Shown here in pieces: positions 24,573 through 35,450 of a stretch of 64,000 nt of DNA. Under the pieces are notes generated by a model, which saw nothing but the letters and a program-made list of their open reading frames with translations, did not search any database and was not told where the DNA came from. A program made the translations under genes and the position numbers. Source of the DNA: Vicia villosa (Eukaryota > Streptophyta > Magnoliopsida > Fabales > Fabaceae); NCBI RefSeq assembly GCF_029867415.1, contig NC_081185.1, forward strand, positions 110,292,913 to 110,356,912, written 5' to 3'. The stretch's first letter is position 1, and every line of letters starts with the position of its first letter.

Positions 24573-25732
24573 GTCTGTCATACACAATAGTTTATAATAT
24601 TTGTATTAGGAGCACGATTATCAGCTGTATTTTATTTTAACTTCATTATGTACTTTGAATTTATTACTTTATATATGTTGTTTTCATCACATCGAGTGTA
24701 TGGTTTAATTTATTCAAAATTGATGAAAATGATAGTGTAGCTATAATATGTTGTCAAATTCATCAGATCATCTCTAAATAAATGTCTAAAAATTACTATC
24801 TGGTGTGGTTTCGAAGATGTATCCCTGGATTCTGTCTGGTGTGAAAACGAAAATGCATCTCTTAAACAATTTATGTCAAAAAGGGTATTGCAAAAGAAAT
24901 GCATGGGGTGTACGTAGAGTTGTTCTGAAGATCATCTCCATAATAAATCTTAGAAAAACAATATAGGACTCAACTTAAGGGGTCATGATTTTGGTGAAAC
25001 AAAAGGTGTATCGATGTATCTCCAAAATTAAAAAGCAATTTAAAATTTGTATAGAATATTTTTCTAACACTTAGAGTGAGAGTAGCATTTTCCAATAAAA
25101 AAGACAATTTCTCATTGCACACTTATACCTTCTCTCAGATTCCTGGCAAAATTTCTAAAATAGCCCTTGTTTTCAGAGATACACCAAATTTCACTTTTTG
25201 CAAAAAGTTAGTTCGGAGATGCATCTCCGAATTAACTTCAAAATTTTTTGAAGATGTATCTCAAAAAATACCATTTATAATTATGTCAATATATCATCAT
25301 TTGATGTCTTTTATATTTTCGGTAAATCAATATAAATGATGAAAAAGACAGGTCTAATAATTGAAATAATTACCATTTGATGTATTTAATATTGGTAAAT
25401 ACAATTTATAATTATTTCAATATATTAATTATGTATAATATTGATTTACCATTTAATTTACCGATTACTATTTAATGTATTTTACCGATTATCTTAATAC
25501 GTATTTTACCAATTACCCTAATATTTATAAATATCATTTATAATTTCATCAAAAAATTACCACCATATTGAATACCATTTAATATATCTTCGGAAATACC
25601 TTTTTTATTTGAATTACCATTTATAAAAAATAACATGAAATATTTTTTTTATATATATTTTTGGAGATATTGATAGTAATTTTTATGTTAGTAATGGAAG
25701 ATATTTTCGGACACATGTATACACTACTACCT
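24573..25732. other. Non-coding stretch with degenerate ATGCAT palindromes
   Basis: No gene is supported here. A clean palindrome TCGGAGATGCATCTCCGA sits at 25213-25230. Degenerate relatives (GAAGATGTATC, AAAATGCATCTC, GAAGATCATCTCC, GATGTATCTCC) lie near 24810, 24850, 24927, 25013 and 25245. This resembles the subterminal motif set of the MULE at 30966-54257, with GGA for CGT in the arms. Confidence 0.45.
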
Positions 25733-26072
25733 TTAAGTTTTGTTTGGTAAAATTAACTGGTAGCTGATAGCTGGTAGCTGTTAGTTTATAGTTTGTGACT
25801 AATAGCTGATAAGCTAACATGAGTGTTTGGTAAATTAGTTGTTTCATTAGCTGATAGATACAAAATGACATAAATGATCATTTTAATTAATAAGGGTAAT
25901 AATATTTATTAAAATAATAAGGGTATAAATGGTATAAAAAATTACAAGGTAAAAGCTAGTAAAAAAGCTACAAGCTAAAACCTAAAATAGCATTACCAAA
26001 CAGAACTTTTTCATTAATGTGAGCTGAAAAGTTAAAAACTAAAAGTTCTTTTTTAGGTCTTACCAAACAGAC
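25733..26072. mobile_element. hAT-like MITE
   Basis: The left end AAGTTTTGTTTGGTAA is matched by inverted TTACCAAACAGAAC near 25992 and again by TTACCAAACAGACTC near 26061. The interior has repeated TAGCTG(A/G)TAGCTG and its complement AGCTACAAGCTAAAA, making a long imperfect hairpin. The doubled right end could be a nested or partly duplicated copy. Confidence 0.5.
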
Positions 26073-26284
26073 TCTTAAACTCTTAATCTATTAGATATCA
26101 ACAAAAATATTTTAATAAAGATCAATCATATTTTATTATGAAACATTTTAGAAAGAAAAAAAACGCAAATAAAGTATTGTCAATGTTTTAAAGTTTGATT
26201 TTAAATTTAATATCTTTTTAAATAGAAATCATGGGTCGGGGTTATAAAGAATGGTGGTGATTTCTCTCTTAGTATGCTTGTTAG

Positions 26285-26776
26285 CAGGAGTGGAAATAAG
26301 CTGGGATTTAAAAAGTCAGATTTTGACTTACAACAATAAATTTAAAAGGTCTGAGTCTAGCTTAAAGTTTATTATAGTCTTTTTTTTTGCCTTACCTGAC
26401 CTTTTTAAAAGTCGATCTAACCTGAAAGCCTATTTAAAAGTCTGTATCTCATTAAAGTTTTCAATTAATCTATATTACTTCAGAAATTTTATAGGTCAGT
26501 CTATATATGCATATATAAGTCGTCCTATTTAGTATTTATTAATATATATGCATACATAAACCAGACTATTTAGCATATTTTTAATATATATAAAAATAAA
26601 TATAAACCTATAAATCTTCATAGGCTTTTTTAATAGTCTAAGTCTGACCTATTTTAAAAAAAAGACTTTTAAAAAAAATATAAATCTGTCATTTTTATTA
26701 AATAGGTCTGACCTGGTTTGACTTTAAATAGCTTAGAATTTAGGTCCTTATAAATCAGTCTCGCATATTCCCACCA
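26285..26776. mobile_element. Possible MITE with GGAGTGGAAATA termini
   Basis: The left end AGGAGTGGAAATAAGC and right end GCATATTCCCACCAC are imperfect inverted matches. The interior is AT-rich with several GACCT/AGGTC pairs. No target duplication was identified. The plus-strand frame 26251-26532 is regarded as chance. Confidence 0.35.
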
Positions 26777-26794
26777 CAACTTGTTAGGGGATGT

Positions 26795-27179
26795 GTTGAT
26801 GTGCACAAGGTATATCCTTATGCACGGTGTATAAATACTCAAATATTGTTTATATTACTCAAAGTATTATATTTATTAATCAAAATAATATACAGATTAT
26901 TTAAAATAGTATAAATATTACTCAGAACAATGAATATATTACTCAAAATAGTTAAAATTCGATATTACTCAGAATAGTGTAAATATTACTCAGAATAGTG
27001 TACTTATTACTCACAATTAATAATTACTCATAATTAATAGATGTGTACAAATAATGCATATATTATTCATGGATTATGATATTATTACTCGTTTCTAACT
27101 AAAATATTACTCTGAACAATTTAAATATTCCTACGAGACTTATGCACCGTGCATAAGAATATACCTTATGCACATCAAC
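26795..27179. mobile_element. MITE with ~40-bp terminal inverted repeats
   Basis: The left end GTTGATGTGCACAAGGTATA matches the inverted right end GTTGATGTGCATAAGGTATA. The match runs on through a second shared segment (CTTATGCACGGTG). The interior contains repeated ATTACTCAGAATAGTGTA units. No coding capacity. The superfamily is unclear; a target duplication was not evident. Confidence 0.7.
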
Positions 27180-27469
27180 CTGACCCACTTGTTAGTAAGA
27201 ATAAGTATTTTCCTTTAATAAATTTAACTTTTTATTTTATAAGAAATATAAAAAAAATAATTATACTCGACTAACTTTTCTAATTATATTAGTTCTTTTA
27301 CAAATAAATATAAAACATGGCAGACATTAAACAAAGTCTAAATATATTTTTATATAGTAATGTAACATTGATTACAATACATGGAATAGAACCTTCTACA
27401 TTCCACAGTTTATACAGTCTTAGCTATTTTGCATCATGATAAGAAAAAAAAAAGGGATGCAACACTTTT
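27180..27469. other. 3' flank of the ARM-repeat gene, no feature seen
   Basis: AT-rich sequence between the MITE and the stop codon of the ARM gene, presumably holding its 3'UTR. No distinctive polyadenylation signal can be singled out among many A/T-rich hexamers. Confidence 0.4.
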
Positions 27470-29155
27470 TTACACTATTTTCTTACCAAACAAACCTCTC
27501 AACTTTCCTTTTTCTAATCTCTCATGTAACTTTTTAGCACCTGGAATATCCATCTCATTAAGTTTCTTCAAATATCCAATAGCACCATATGAGATCATTA
27601 GCTTCTTACATTTCTTACTTGAAGAAATCAATCCTAGGCAAAGAACTGCATATTTTTTTGCATTGTTTTGTGGACTAGGATCAAGCAACTGAACCAAATT
27701 AGGCACACTTTTATCATCTTTTTTAACTTCTCTTCTGTTATAAGACACTGTCATCAAGCATGATAATGCTTGTGCAGCAACTTCTCTTGCACTGTTTGGT
27801 TTAGCTTCAAGCATCTTAACTAGGAGAGGAATGCAGCCGGATTCGCCGACCGATTTTTTCATCTCGGTCGAGCTGCTAACTCTGCAGATTGCTGATGCAG
27901 CGGCCTGTTGCGCTCCCGAGGATCCGGATTTTAGGACGTGGACCAAACGCGGAAGTAGTCCTAACGAAACCAATGTTTCCTCAGAAACCGATCCGATTAA
28001 ATTTCTCAATGCAGCGACAGCGGATTCTTGAGGAAGTGGACCGTCGAGATAGGATAAAAGAGTCCTAACACCGCCTTCGGATACAACGCTTCTTTTTAGG
28101 CTTTCGTTGCTTGCAGTGAGATTCTGCAAACATTCTGCTGCATATTCTTTGGAGCCTAACAACATTCCAGAGGCTAACAGATTGATCATAACCTTAACAA
28201 TCCCTTCCTCGGCTAAAACTTGTCTCACCTCAGGAACAGCTGATATGTTCTTTAATGTACAAGCTGCAGCAGCCTGCGAAACAGAATCTCCGGTTCGACA
28301 GAGCTCGATCAGCGGACAAACGCCTCCGTGTCCGACTATTTCACGTGACGTATCAGCCGACATAGATAGCCTCTGAAGCGATATCGCAGCCTTTTCTCTA
28401 CCTACAGCACTGCCTGATTCAACGAGTCTTATAAGAGGCGGAAGAACGCCTTCGGAAACTAACCAATCCTCGCAGCTACCTGATTCGACGAGCGAGCATA
28501 TAACAGTAACTGTTTTCTCCCTTATCCTTGTTGATGATGCTGTAAGCAATTGAACCAATGCAGAAATGTTGCTCCTGCTCAAAACATCCAAAACATTCTT
28601 TTCATCTTCTTTCATAACCTCAACAACACAATCCAAAGCTTTGTGCTTCGATTCCAAATGACCGATCTGAAGCCGCGCGAGTAACTCCCTTATGTTATTA
28701 TGTGCTGCAGCATCTGATTGTTCGACAGAACCAGACACGGACGACGCAGTAGCCTCGCCAAGCATACCAGTTTTGATCAAAAGTCCACAATCTCGTAAAT
28801 TCAAATCCATTCTCCCAATCAACGCGTCCAGATCACTCTGCATCTGAAGCTTACCTTCATATTTCTCCTTCAAACACAACTCAGCTGATTCAATCGCGTC
28901 TCTGAGCAAACTCGAAACAGCCTGCAACTGCTCCTTGCAAAGAGCATTCTTCGAGAAACACGGATGACTAGATAAATTCGATAACATCAACGGAATCTGT
29001 TCTAATCTAGATATGATCATCTTCCATCTAGCAGAAAAACCTTTAACCTTAACCTTAACCTCTTCTGCTTTACCAAGAGCTATAGGAACAAGTTCCTCTA
29101 CATGTACCAACCAATCTTCTATTGAACAACTTGCATCAACACCATCTTCCTCCAT
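27470..29155 (-). CDS. ARM-repeat superfamily protein, intronless coding region, 561 aa
   Basis: An uninterrupted 561-codon frame encodes an N-terminal helical region (about 1-160, starting MEEDGVDASCSIEDWL) followed by armadillo repeats from about residue 190 to 540. Repeat signatures include ISALVQLLT, LPPLIRLVESGS, VCPLIELCRTGD, EYAAECLQNL, AVAALRNLIG and IPLLVKMLEAKP. It ends with a basic tail (RLEKGKLRGLFGKK). This layout matches a plant-specific ARM family of about 550-580 residues with one coding exon. ARM superhelices bind partner proteins; the partner and process are not evident from sequence. There is no signal peptide or membrane segment. Codon use is richer in G/C than the flanks, and the frame is clean, so the gene is probably active. 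The exact orthologue cannot be named without a search. Confidence 0.92.
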   Translation of the reverse strand: MEEDGVDASCSIEDWLVHVEELVPIALGKAEEVKVKVKGFSARWKMIISRLEQIPLMLSNLSSHPCFSKNALCKEQLQAVSSLLRDAIESAELCLKEKYEGKLQMQSDLDALIGRMDLNLRDCGLLIKTGMLGEATASSVSGSVEQSDAAAHNNIRELLARLQIGHLESKHKALDCVVEVMKEDEKNVLDVLSRSNISALVQLLTASSTRIREKTVTVICSLVESGSCEDWLVSEGVLPPLIRLVESGSAVGREKAAISLQRLSMSADTSREIVGHGGVCPLIELCRTGDSVSQAAAACTLKNISAVPEVRQVLAEEGIVKVMINLLASGMLLGSKEYAAECLQNLTASNESLKRSVVSEGGVRTLLSYLDGPLPQESAVAALRNLIGSVSEETLVSLGLLPRLVHVLKSGSSGAQQAAASAICRVSSSTEMKKSVGESGCIPLLVKMLEAKPNSAREVAAQALSCLMTVSYNRREVKKDDKSVPNLVQLLDPSPQNNAKKYAVLCLGLISSSKKCKKLMISYGAIGYLKKLNEMDIPGAKKLHERLEKGKLRGLFGKKIV

Positions 29156-29181
29156 AATTGATGATTATAATCACAAAGAAA

Positions 29182-29985
29182 CTGCCACAACAAATCAAAT
29201 AGCAAGAAAACCAAGTCTTAAAATCAAAGAAATGATCAAAGATGACAATTTGCAAATAGAAAAAAAATTGATAATAATTGACATAAAGTCTCTATGGAGC
29301 AGTTGCAAATCGCAATCATAAAATAAAAAATGTTAAATTATAAATTAAGATTCCAATAGAAAAATTGTGAAGCACAAAAAAACAAATGGCCTAACAAATT
29401 TCCACAATCTTCTATCATATAATAATCATTTCAATTCACACAAAGCTGGTTTACTTAAAACTTGACTTGGCCAACAAATCTTAAGTACCTAAACATGTCC
29501 CACTAGTATTTTCTCTTACTTTAGCCACTAACCATTTAATGCCCCTAAAATATTACAACCATATAGTATATAATACCATATCATATATCACATGCATTAC
29601 AAAATTTAAAGATTAATTAACCATCAATAATGCAATCTAATAAAGAATCAGTCGGCAGATATTTTGGTCAAAAACCAAAAATACCCTTAAAATTGGTAAT
29701 TTTGAAGTCTATGTAGGGGTAAATTGGTGAATTCAAATGAGAAATCTCTAACTTTACTTTTCAACCATATAGGAAATTATGGTAGCAGAAACAGAAAGCA
29801 ATGTGAGCATGGTTTTGAGTCTGATCTATATCAACTGTTAGCTGTGATTTTCCAACTTTCTCCTCATAAATATGAGAAAGGGAAAGGCTTTCCTTCTAAA
29901 GAAAGACACAAGTCTCTATCCACAGTTGTAAACTTGTGTACGTAAAATGAATCATCAAAGCAAAGAACAAAAAAGAGCAACTAAC
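29182..29985 (-). other. Probable 5'UTR intron of the ARM-repeat gene (804 bp)
   Basis: On the minus strand a good donor (TTTAAG/GTTAGTTGC) sits at 29985. An acceptor (TTGTTGTGGCAG/TTTC) at 29182 lies 26 bp before the ATG. The interval is AT-rich. A leader intron would explain the distance between the ATG and the promoter-like region beyond 30000. This is inferred from splice motifs only. Confidence 0.5.
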
Positions 29986-30956
29986 CTTAAAGAATCAGTA
30001 ACTGAGTTTGGCTTAATCTTCAAACATCACGGTTCTTTCTCTGTCTGTGGTTATAGAATATACAAGTTGTGGAATGGTTCTAGAATAATGAATGAAGACA
30101 AAAGATTGTGATCTTGAAAGCAGTTTTCTCAAAATCAGAAAAAACCCATAAATGGTTTATGCTTCTTAATAGAGAAAAAGACACATATTCTCAAATGTTA
30201 AAGGAAAAAAAAAAGAATAAATAAGAAGAAGAATCTTCCACCTAGATTGAAATGTGATGATCAAGATTGGAAAAGTATATAAATAAAAAACAGTGAGCTA
30301 AGAAGTGAACGAGCTTCTTGACACTTGAGTACAAAGGACAAGACAGGAAGTGTAATGTAAGGTAAAAACATTTACAGTTTTTCACTTCAAAAAGACAATT
30401 CAAAAAACAAAGTTTCAAGTGTTTTTTTTCTCTCTCTAGAAATGGAAGATAATGAATGTGTCAGGGTTGTTGTCTCACAAAGATTCTCACGGTGAAAAAA
30501 GGCATTATTTTACTCTGGCAACAACGGCGAAAACAGGATTGATGATCCAACGGTTACGACATAATTTTAGGATAGCCAATACGACCGTTGGGATTTTCTT
30601 GAATAGTACTACTGTAAGATATTTTCCAGATTTTGTTTTTTATATCTATGAAATACTCACAAGCCTAATATTAGGGTGTTACAAGAGTCTAATATTGATA
30701 GATTTATATTGTAGGCAAATTTAAACAAATATTTTTTTGTTGAACGCTCCGGTATCTTTGAGTTTAGTTGGGTACAGGTATTCTTATCCGATCAAATAAA
30801 GTTATTCATTGTCATGTCATATTTTAAATTATTTTTATTTTAAAATAAATTATTTTTTAATTAATTTACACTAAAGGTACCCGTACCTAAGTACTTATCA
30901 TGAGTACCTAAGAATTTACCAATTTTTTTTTCAAATGATGTCTTTAAATTAGATAT
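29986..30956. other. Leader/promoter region of ARM gene and spacer
   Basis: Likely first exon and promoter of the minus-strand gene. TTTATATAC on the minus strand near 30272-30280 is a TATA candidate, and a GA-rich patch lies near 30430. From about 30730 to 30950 the sequence has inverted GGTAC(A/G)GG and CCCGTACC segments typical of a small MITE, not delimited. No gene is seen in 30452-30724. Confidence 0.35.
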
Positions 30957-30965
30957 TTGAATCAA
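30957..30965. repeat. Left 9-bp target duplication of MULE
   Basis: TTGAATCAA, exactly repeated in direct orientation at 54258-54266. Nine base pairs is the known target-duplication length of Mutator-like elements. Confidence 0.8.
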
Positions 30966-31050
30966 GAGAATTTCTCAACCAACCCCATATCCTTCTTACC
31001 CACCACCGAATTAACCATTTTGTCTTCGTGCTTCCGTAGATGCATCATGC
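30966..31050 (+). repeat. MULE left terminal inverted repeat
   Basis: Aligns, inverted, with 54177-54257. Conserved stretches are TTTCTCAACC, ACCCCAT, a C-rich CACCAC segment, ATTTTG and GTAGATGCA. Confidence 0.75.
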
Positions 31051-31766
31051 ATCTACAGGAGACTTCCATAGATGCAGCTACGGAATCAGACCAGATCCAG
31101 AAAACCATAGCAGAAGCATTTTTAACCATAAAAGACATTGCATTCATTGATTGATTAATCAGTATTACAGAGAAAATTACGAAAACTAGGAGATCTAAGA
31201 AATTACAACGGTTAAGACAATGTCATCTGTTCTATGCATCATTTGAATGGAATCAATGTCGTATTTCACTTCATCCCACCAACGTTCCGTTTTTCCGATT
31301 TCAAACGAGGTCCTTGTTATAAGCCTCTGGATCCTTTTAATTTCTTTTCCGGATTTGTACCCCCTCTAAAAAAGACATGATAGTCCTCTTGAGTTGGTTG
31401 AAGGAAAGAATATTCCAAAACTTCACCGGCACAGGGGATTTGACGGGAGAGAAAATGACATGTCCATCCCTTATGCGGTATTCCGGTTCAGGATCAGGAC
31501 GCTTCATTGATGTTCGGTGACATCCATCTGGCCTAATGCGAGATATTTTTGTGTTTGTGTTTAGGGTTTGTGCTTATGTGTAATGCAAACCTAGAAACCT
31601 CAAATTTATAGAAGCCTTTGGAGACTATGAACCACACAATGTCTGTCACAGAACGTTTCGTAGATATATCCACGGAAGGGGGATAAATTTCTCCTTTTCG
31701 TAGATGCATCTACGGTAAAGACCAATAATTTTCAATGTAACACCCTTTCGTAGATGCATCTACAAA
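31033..31766. promoter_or_regulatory. Left subterminal palindrome set of MULE (five sites)
   Basis: CCGTAGATGCATCATGCATC (31033), CCATAGATGCAGCTACGG (31065), TCGTAGATATATCCACGG (31658), TCGTAGATGCATCTACGG (31698) and TCGTAGATGCATCTACAA (31748). The ideal form is the 16-bp palindrome CGTAGATGCATCTACG. Five matching sites lie at the other end. Transposase or host-factor binding is a plausible role, not shown. Confidence 0.7.
31195..31507 (-). pseudogene. Small second MULE frame, unknown function, frameshifted
   Basis: A minus-strand frame from ATG at 31507 (starts MKRPDPEPEYRIRDG) runs to about 31370. There a one-base shift joins it to a second open stretch (GKEIKRIQRLITRTSF...TERWWDEVKYDIDSI) ending at a stop at 31195. 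TATAAAT on the minus strand lies near 31607, about 100 nt before the ATG. Together they would make roughly 100 residues, charged and without a domain I recognise. Position near the left end, separate from the transposase gene, suggests an accessory MULE gene. Confidence 0.45.
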
Positions 31767-31928
31767 AGTTTCCCTGCTATTTTTTTAGCAGAAGGGAAAG
31801 CAGTAAGCAGCAATTATGGTAAGAAATTTAAGAAACACAAAACGTAAACAATTTGAAACACATAAACACAAACACACAAAAAAGGATTATATTGCAATGT
31901 TATAGAGTGCATATATTACACTTTGAAA

Positions 31929-32128
31929 CTAGATAAATACATGAAAAGAAGTGTCGCCAGCTAAATCTATTGGTAGTTCTAATTTTGACTTTTCCGCATT
32001 TGAGATTTTATCGATATTCTTCAATCTTTCGAATTCATGCATCCTATCAACAAATACATCCGGCTATGTCTCGACAAGTTCGTTATGATGAAAATTTCAT
32101 TCCGGTGACGTGGGTGGTATGGGGCATC
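31929..32128 (-). pseudogene. OTU-like protease, C-terminal part, distal piece
   Basis: The minus strand continues the frame from 34487-34534 across the solo LTR: GCPIPPTSPE, then FVDRMHEFERLKNI, ending at a stop at 31929. This matches the tail of OTU-type cysteine protease regions that follow MULE transposases in plants. Two in-frame stops (TGA, TAG) stand where the family usually has tryptophan, consistent with C-to-T decay. The catalytic part is not present. Confidence 0.65.
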
Positions 32129-32785
32129 TTAACACCCCGATTTACCTCGCAAAATATTAATAGAAATCAGAGTATAAAATTTTCATTTAAAACAATTCTT
32201 TGAAACCAGGATGTCACATTTTCATCATGAAACAAAAACAATTGCTCTTAATCATAATAGATACATAACACATATAAACGGATGAACTTTTCAAACGATA
32301 TTATCTCAAAAATGGAACAACTTTCAATTACGCAGCGGAATTCCACATATTCAATCTTAGGAACGTCGTGACATTTTAATCCAACAAATTCAGCTTCAAG
32401 CTGTAGACATACTTCAATAAGCACTTAAATCAATAAGAAACAAATAACAAATAATAACGTTCATCCTCCTGAGTATTACGTATTTGAGCGACAATCCCGA
32501 CTCGATCTACTTGAAGGTAACTAGCCTTCATTCCTGATTACCTGCACGTTACCGACATAGGGGTAACATTCAAACAGAAGGGGTGAGATAACTTACAATA
32601 TAAACGAATGCATGATAAATAGTATAGGAGATATAGATCATACATAATTTCACCGCTTCATACAACATTAGCATTGTCCATCATTCAACAACATGTCATT
32701 AATCATCAACAACAAATAATTCATTAATCATATCATAACCATGATAATGCAATGCAACTGACTCCCTACTATGCATGTGGTACCA

Positions 32786-33230
32786 TCAGGGCATAAGCCC
32801 TCTCCAAAATGCCAAATAATAGGCAATAACAAAGCGTAAGCCTTCAACAACAGGGCCTAAGCCCTCAACATTTTTCCAATCTAGGCCAACAACAAGGCAT
32901 AAGTCTTCAACAATACAATATATGTGACATCTACGTGCGACAGCATAAATATGCAATAACAAGGCATAAGCCTTCAACAATTATGTCATTCCAGGCCATC
33001 ATCAACACCATTATGAAATAACAAGGCGTAAGCCTTCAACAATTTCCAATCAAGGCCAGCAACAACATAATTATGAAACATCGAGGCATAAGCCTTCACC
33101 AATTTACCGATCAAGGCGAACAACAATTATCATCATCACATAGCAATATCATAATACAACAACATTCATTCATCATGAACAATAAGGCATAAGCCTACAT
33201 AATAATCCTGTCATTTCAGGTCAACAATAA
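32786..33230. repeat. AAGGCATAAGCCTTCAACAA dispersed tandem units
   Basis: About ten units of (A/G)GGC(A/G)TAAGCC(T/C)TCAACA, each with an internal AAGGC...GCCTT inverted repeat, spaced about 35-60 bp and often followed by AATCAAGGCCA. This is a hairpin-forming tract within the solo LTR. Confidence 0.75.
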
Positions 33231-33487
33231 CAATCACATCATAGTAATATATTCTACAAATTATGGAATTATCATTCCAATAACCTTCTCATCAATTATC
33301 ACCAAAATCATCGCATTATACGCAATATCAATTAACAGCAGAAAATTATTAATTTAAAATCAAAAAATTATAATCATGTTAAAGATAATATTTTTAGCTT
33401 TCCAACGGTCCAAACGGTACTTAAATCGGACTTACGGATCAAAAGTTATGAATTATTTAAAAATTAATTTTTGAAAAAGTGTCAGGT

Positions 33488-33675
33488 GTAACGAGTTACA
33501 GCAGGGTTGTTACTCGGTTACGCCTTTACGTAACTGTCTTCGCTATTATTCAAACTCTGTTGTAACCGGTTATAGCAGGGTTGTTACCCGGTTACAGCAC
33601 CCAAAAATATCCAAATTGTCTATTTTACCACGTTGTAATCGGTTACAGCAGGGCTGTTATCCGGTTACAACGTAC
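33488..33675. repeat. Paired GTAACCGGTTAC motif array in solo LTR
   Basis: Three units near 33488, 33560 and 33633. Each has GTAAC(C/T)GGTTA(C/T), then AGCAGGG(T/C)TGTTA, then (C/T)CGGTTAC, so two palindromic arms flank a conserved ~12-nt centre. Unit spacing is about 72 bp. Confidence 0.8.
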
Positions 33676-34486
33676 CCAGAATCAAAAATATCAGTTTTGA
33701 CAACATTTTACTCTGTTTTATTCACCCACTTTCACACCAATTCAATACATCTCTTAATTCTTTATTTTACAAGTCTAATAACAGTGTTCTAAGACTATCC
33801 AATTCCACATATCCACTTCATCAATTGCACTCAATTCACACATCAATTCACAACATTCATCAACATTTCATAATCCAATTTCAACACAAACATGAGTGTA
33901 AAATTATGAACACCTAACCTCTACCATACCCATCATTATGTCAACCCTTAGAAAGTAAGAACCCCACCCTTACCTTAGTAATTTCTTCGGCGAAGATTCC
34001 TCTCCTTCAAGTTCTATTGCCTTCTCTTCTTCTTCCTCTATGCCCTAGCCTCTTCTCTCTTCTTCTCACTTTTACGATTGGTTCAACAAAATTATGTTTT
34101 CATTTTTCCTTATTTTCCCAAATATGGCCCTTAGACTTTTAATATGATCTTCCCCTTATGCTCTCACTCAACCACTTAAAATTACTATTAGGCCCTTCAC
34201 ATCTCTACACAAAATTATTATATTAAAATTACTATTATTTTCTAACAATAAAGTGCTTCCACTAACTAATTAAATAATCAACTAATATTTAACCATTTCT
34301 AACTATTATTTAATTCTTCTAATTGTTAATTAAATAATACTAGTGATCACTTAATTTTTCTAAGGTAACTACCACATTCTAAGGGTATCATAACAAATCA
34401 AAATACCCAACAACGTATATAATTCACATAACCACATAATTAATAATTGGAAAAAAAATATAAATAAATTCGGGCGTTAGAGCATC

Positions 34487-34534
34487 CCGGTTTCAAATAA
34501 ACATGTATAAAATGACGAGATTTGGCGAGCCATC
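34487..34534 (-). pseudogene. OTU-like protease, fragment between solo LTR and Ogre
   Basis: The minus strand reads WLAKSRHFIHVYLKPG in frame with the next piece at 31929-32128. In the family this strand carries the catalytic-histidine region (HF(I/V)xVYLK). The upstream OTU part, including the expected nucleophile cysteine region, is absent because of the Ogre insertion and an associated deletion. Confidence 0.65.
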
Positions 34535-35443
34535 TGTTGCACCCCAAAATTTGCCCTCTTTATTGGAGCCATAAGTTAATAATGACGTTTATTTCGTCAT
34601 TCTAAAATTGAAGAAAAATAATAAAGAGTTTTCATGGGTTTAAGAAGAAAGGCGTGAAAAATGGTTTAAACAGTGGAAATACGAGAAAACTCACAAATCA
34701 TATTTGGAAGGTGATATGAGCTAAGTTCCCGCGCTGTCCCGACTTTTTTGACGATATATACAACTTTCATGTTCGGCTCGGAAGCCAATTCTTTGAGGAA
34801 GGTTGTCAGATTTGTAAATTATTTGAGGTTTCGCAGTGAAAAACGGTGCTGAATGTAGGGTTTCGGACCTCGTAAAATTCATATCTCCCTATCCGCTCGT
34901 CGGATTCACTTGAAAATTTAACTGGAGCTCCGTACCATCATTACCAAGATTTCGTATGTTCGGACCGAAGGCCAATTATGCACGGGAAATTCCCATAATT
35001 TTAAGGATCGTCGCATTGTTTCGGTAAAAAGTGTGTTTTCGAGTATGTCGCGCCTAGTTTGAAAATTCATAACTTCTTCGATTTTTATCGTATGAAGTCC
35101 ACTCCGGCGGCATTTTCTTGGAAATTTCGTTAGCTTCGATTCTTCGTCACACATGCCTGTTCAGATTCTGAGCCGAAGATAGGGTTTTATCGAGTTCTTT
35201 GAGCGGTACTCACAAAATTCTGCACAGTCGCACCAGATGAGTCGGCGTTTCTCGCCATTCAAACGCGCGTATTTTCTTCATCGCTTATTGGATTGAGGTG
35301 ATTCTCGCGGCAATGAGTCACGAATTTGGTCATCTTCACAGTGGCATTGGTTTCGTTCCGGAATTCAGAGCCGAACCGAGTTTCCTTAAAAACGAGCCAA
35401 AATAAGACGCACCGAGGGCAATTTGGACATTTCGCGTTGACAA

Positions 35444-35450
35444 TATATAA
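35444..35450 (+). promoter_or_regulatory. Putative TATA box of Ogre LTR1
   Basis: CAATATATAAACA about 910 bp into the LTR, followed within 60 bp by a clean leader-like sequence. The same motif stands in LTR2 at 48461-48467. Confidence 0.6.

Larger units (their letters stand above)
32129..34481 (-). repeat. Solo LTR, Ty3-type (2353 bp), TSD GCATC
   Basis: The minus strand starts TCTAACGCCCGAATTT and ends CGGGGTGTTAA, a decayed TGTAACACCC...GGGTGTTACA pair. It is flanked by direct GCATC at 32124-32128 and 34482-34486. Removing the LTR and one GCATC restores the OTU reading frame exactly, which confirms both ends. It contains the array at 32786-33230, the paired motif array at 33488-33675 and a block shared with the LTR at 17167-19313. 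No internal region remains, so LTR-LTR recombination is inferred. Confidence 0.85.

Noticed and set aside
27831..28376. Plus-strand frames over the ARM gene
   Set aside because: Antisense shadows of the long coding frame on the minus strand.
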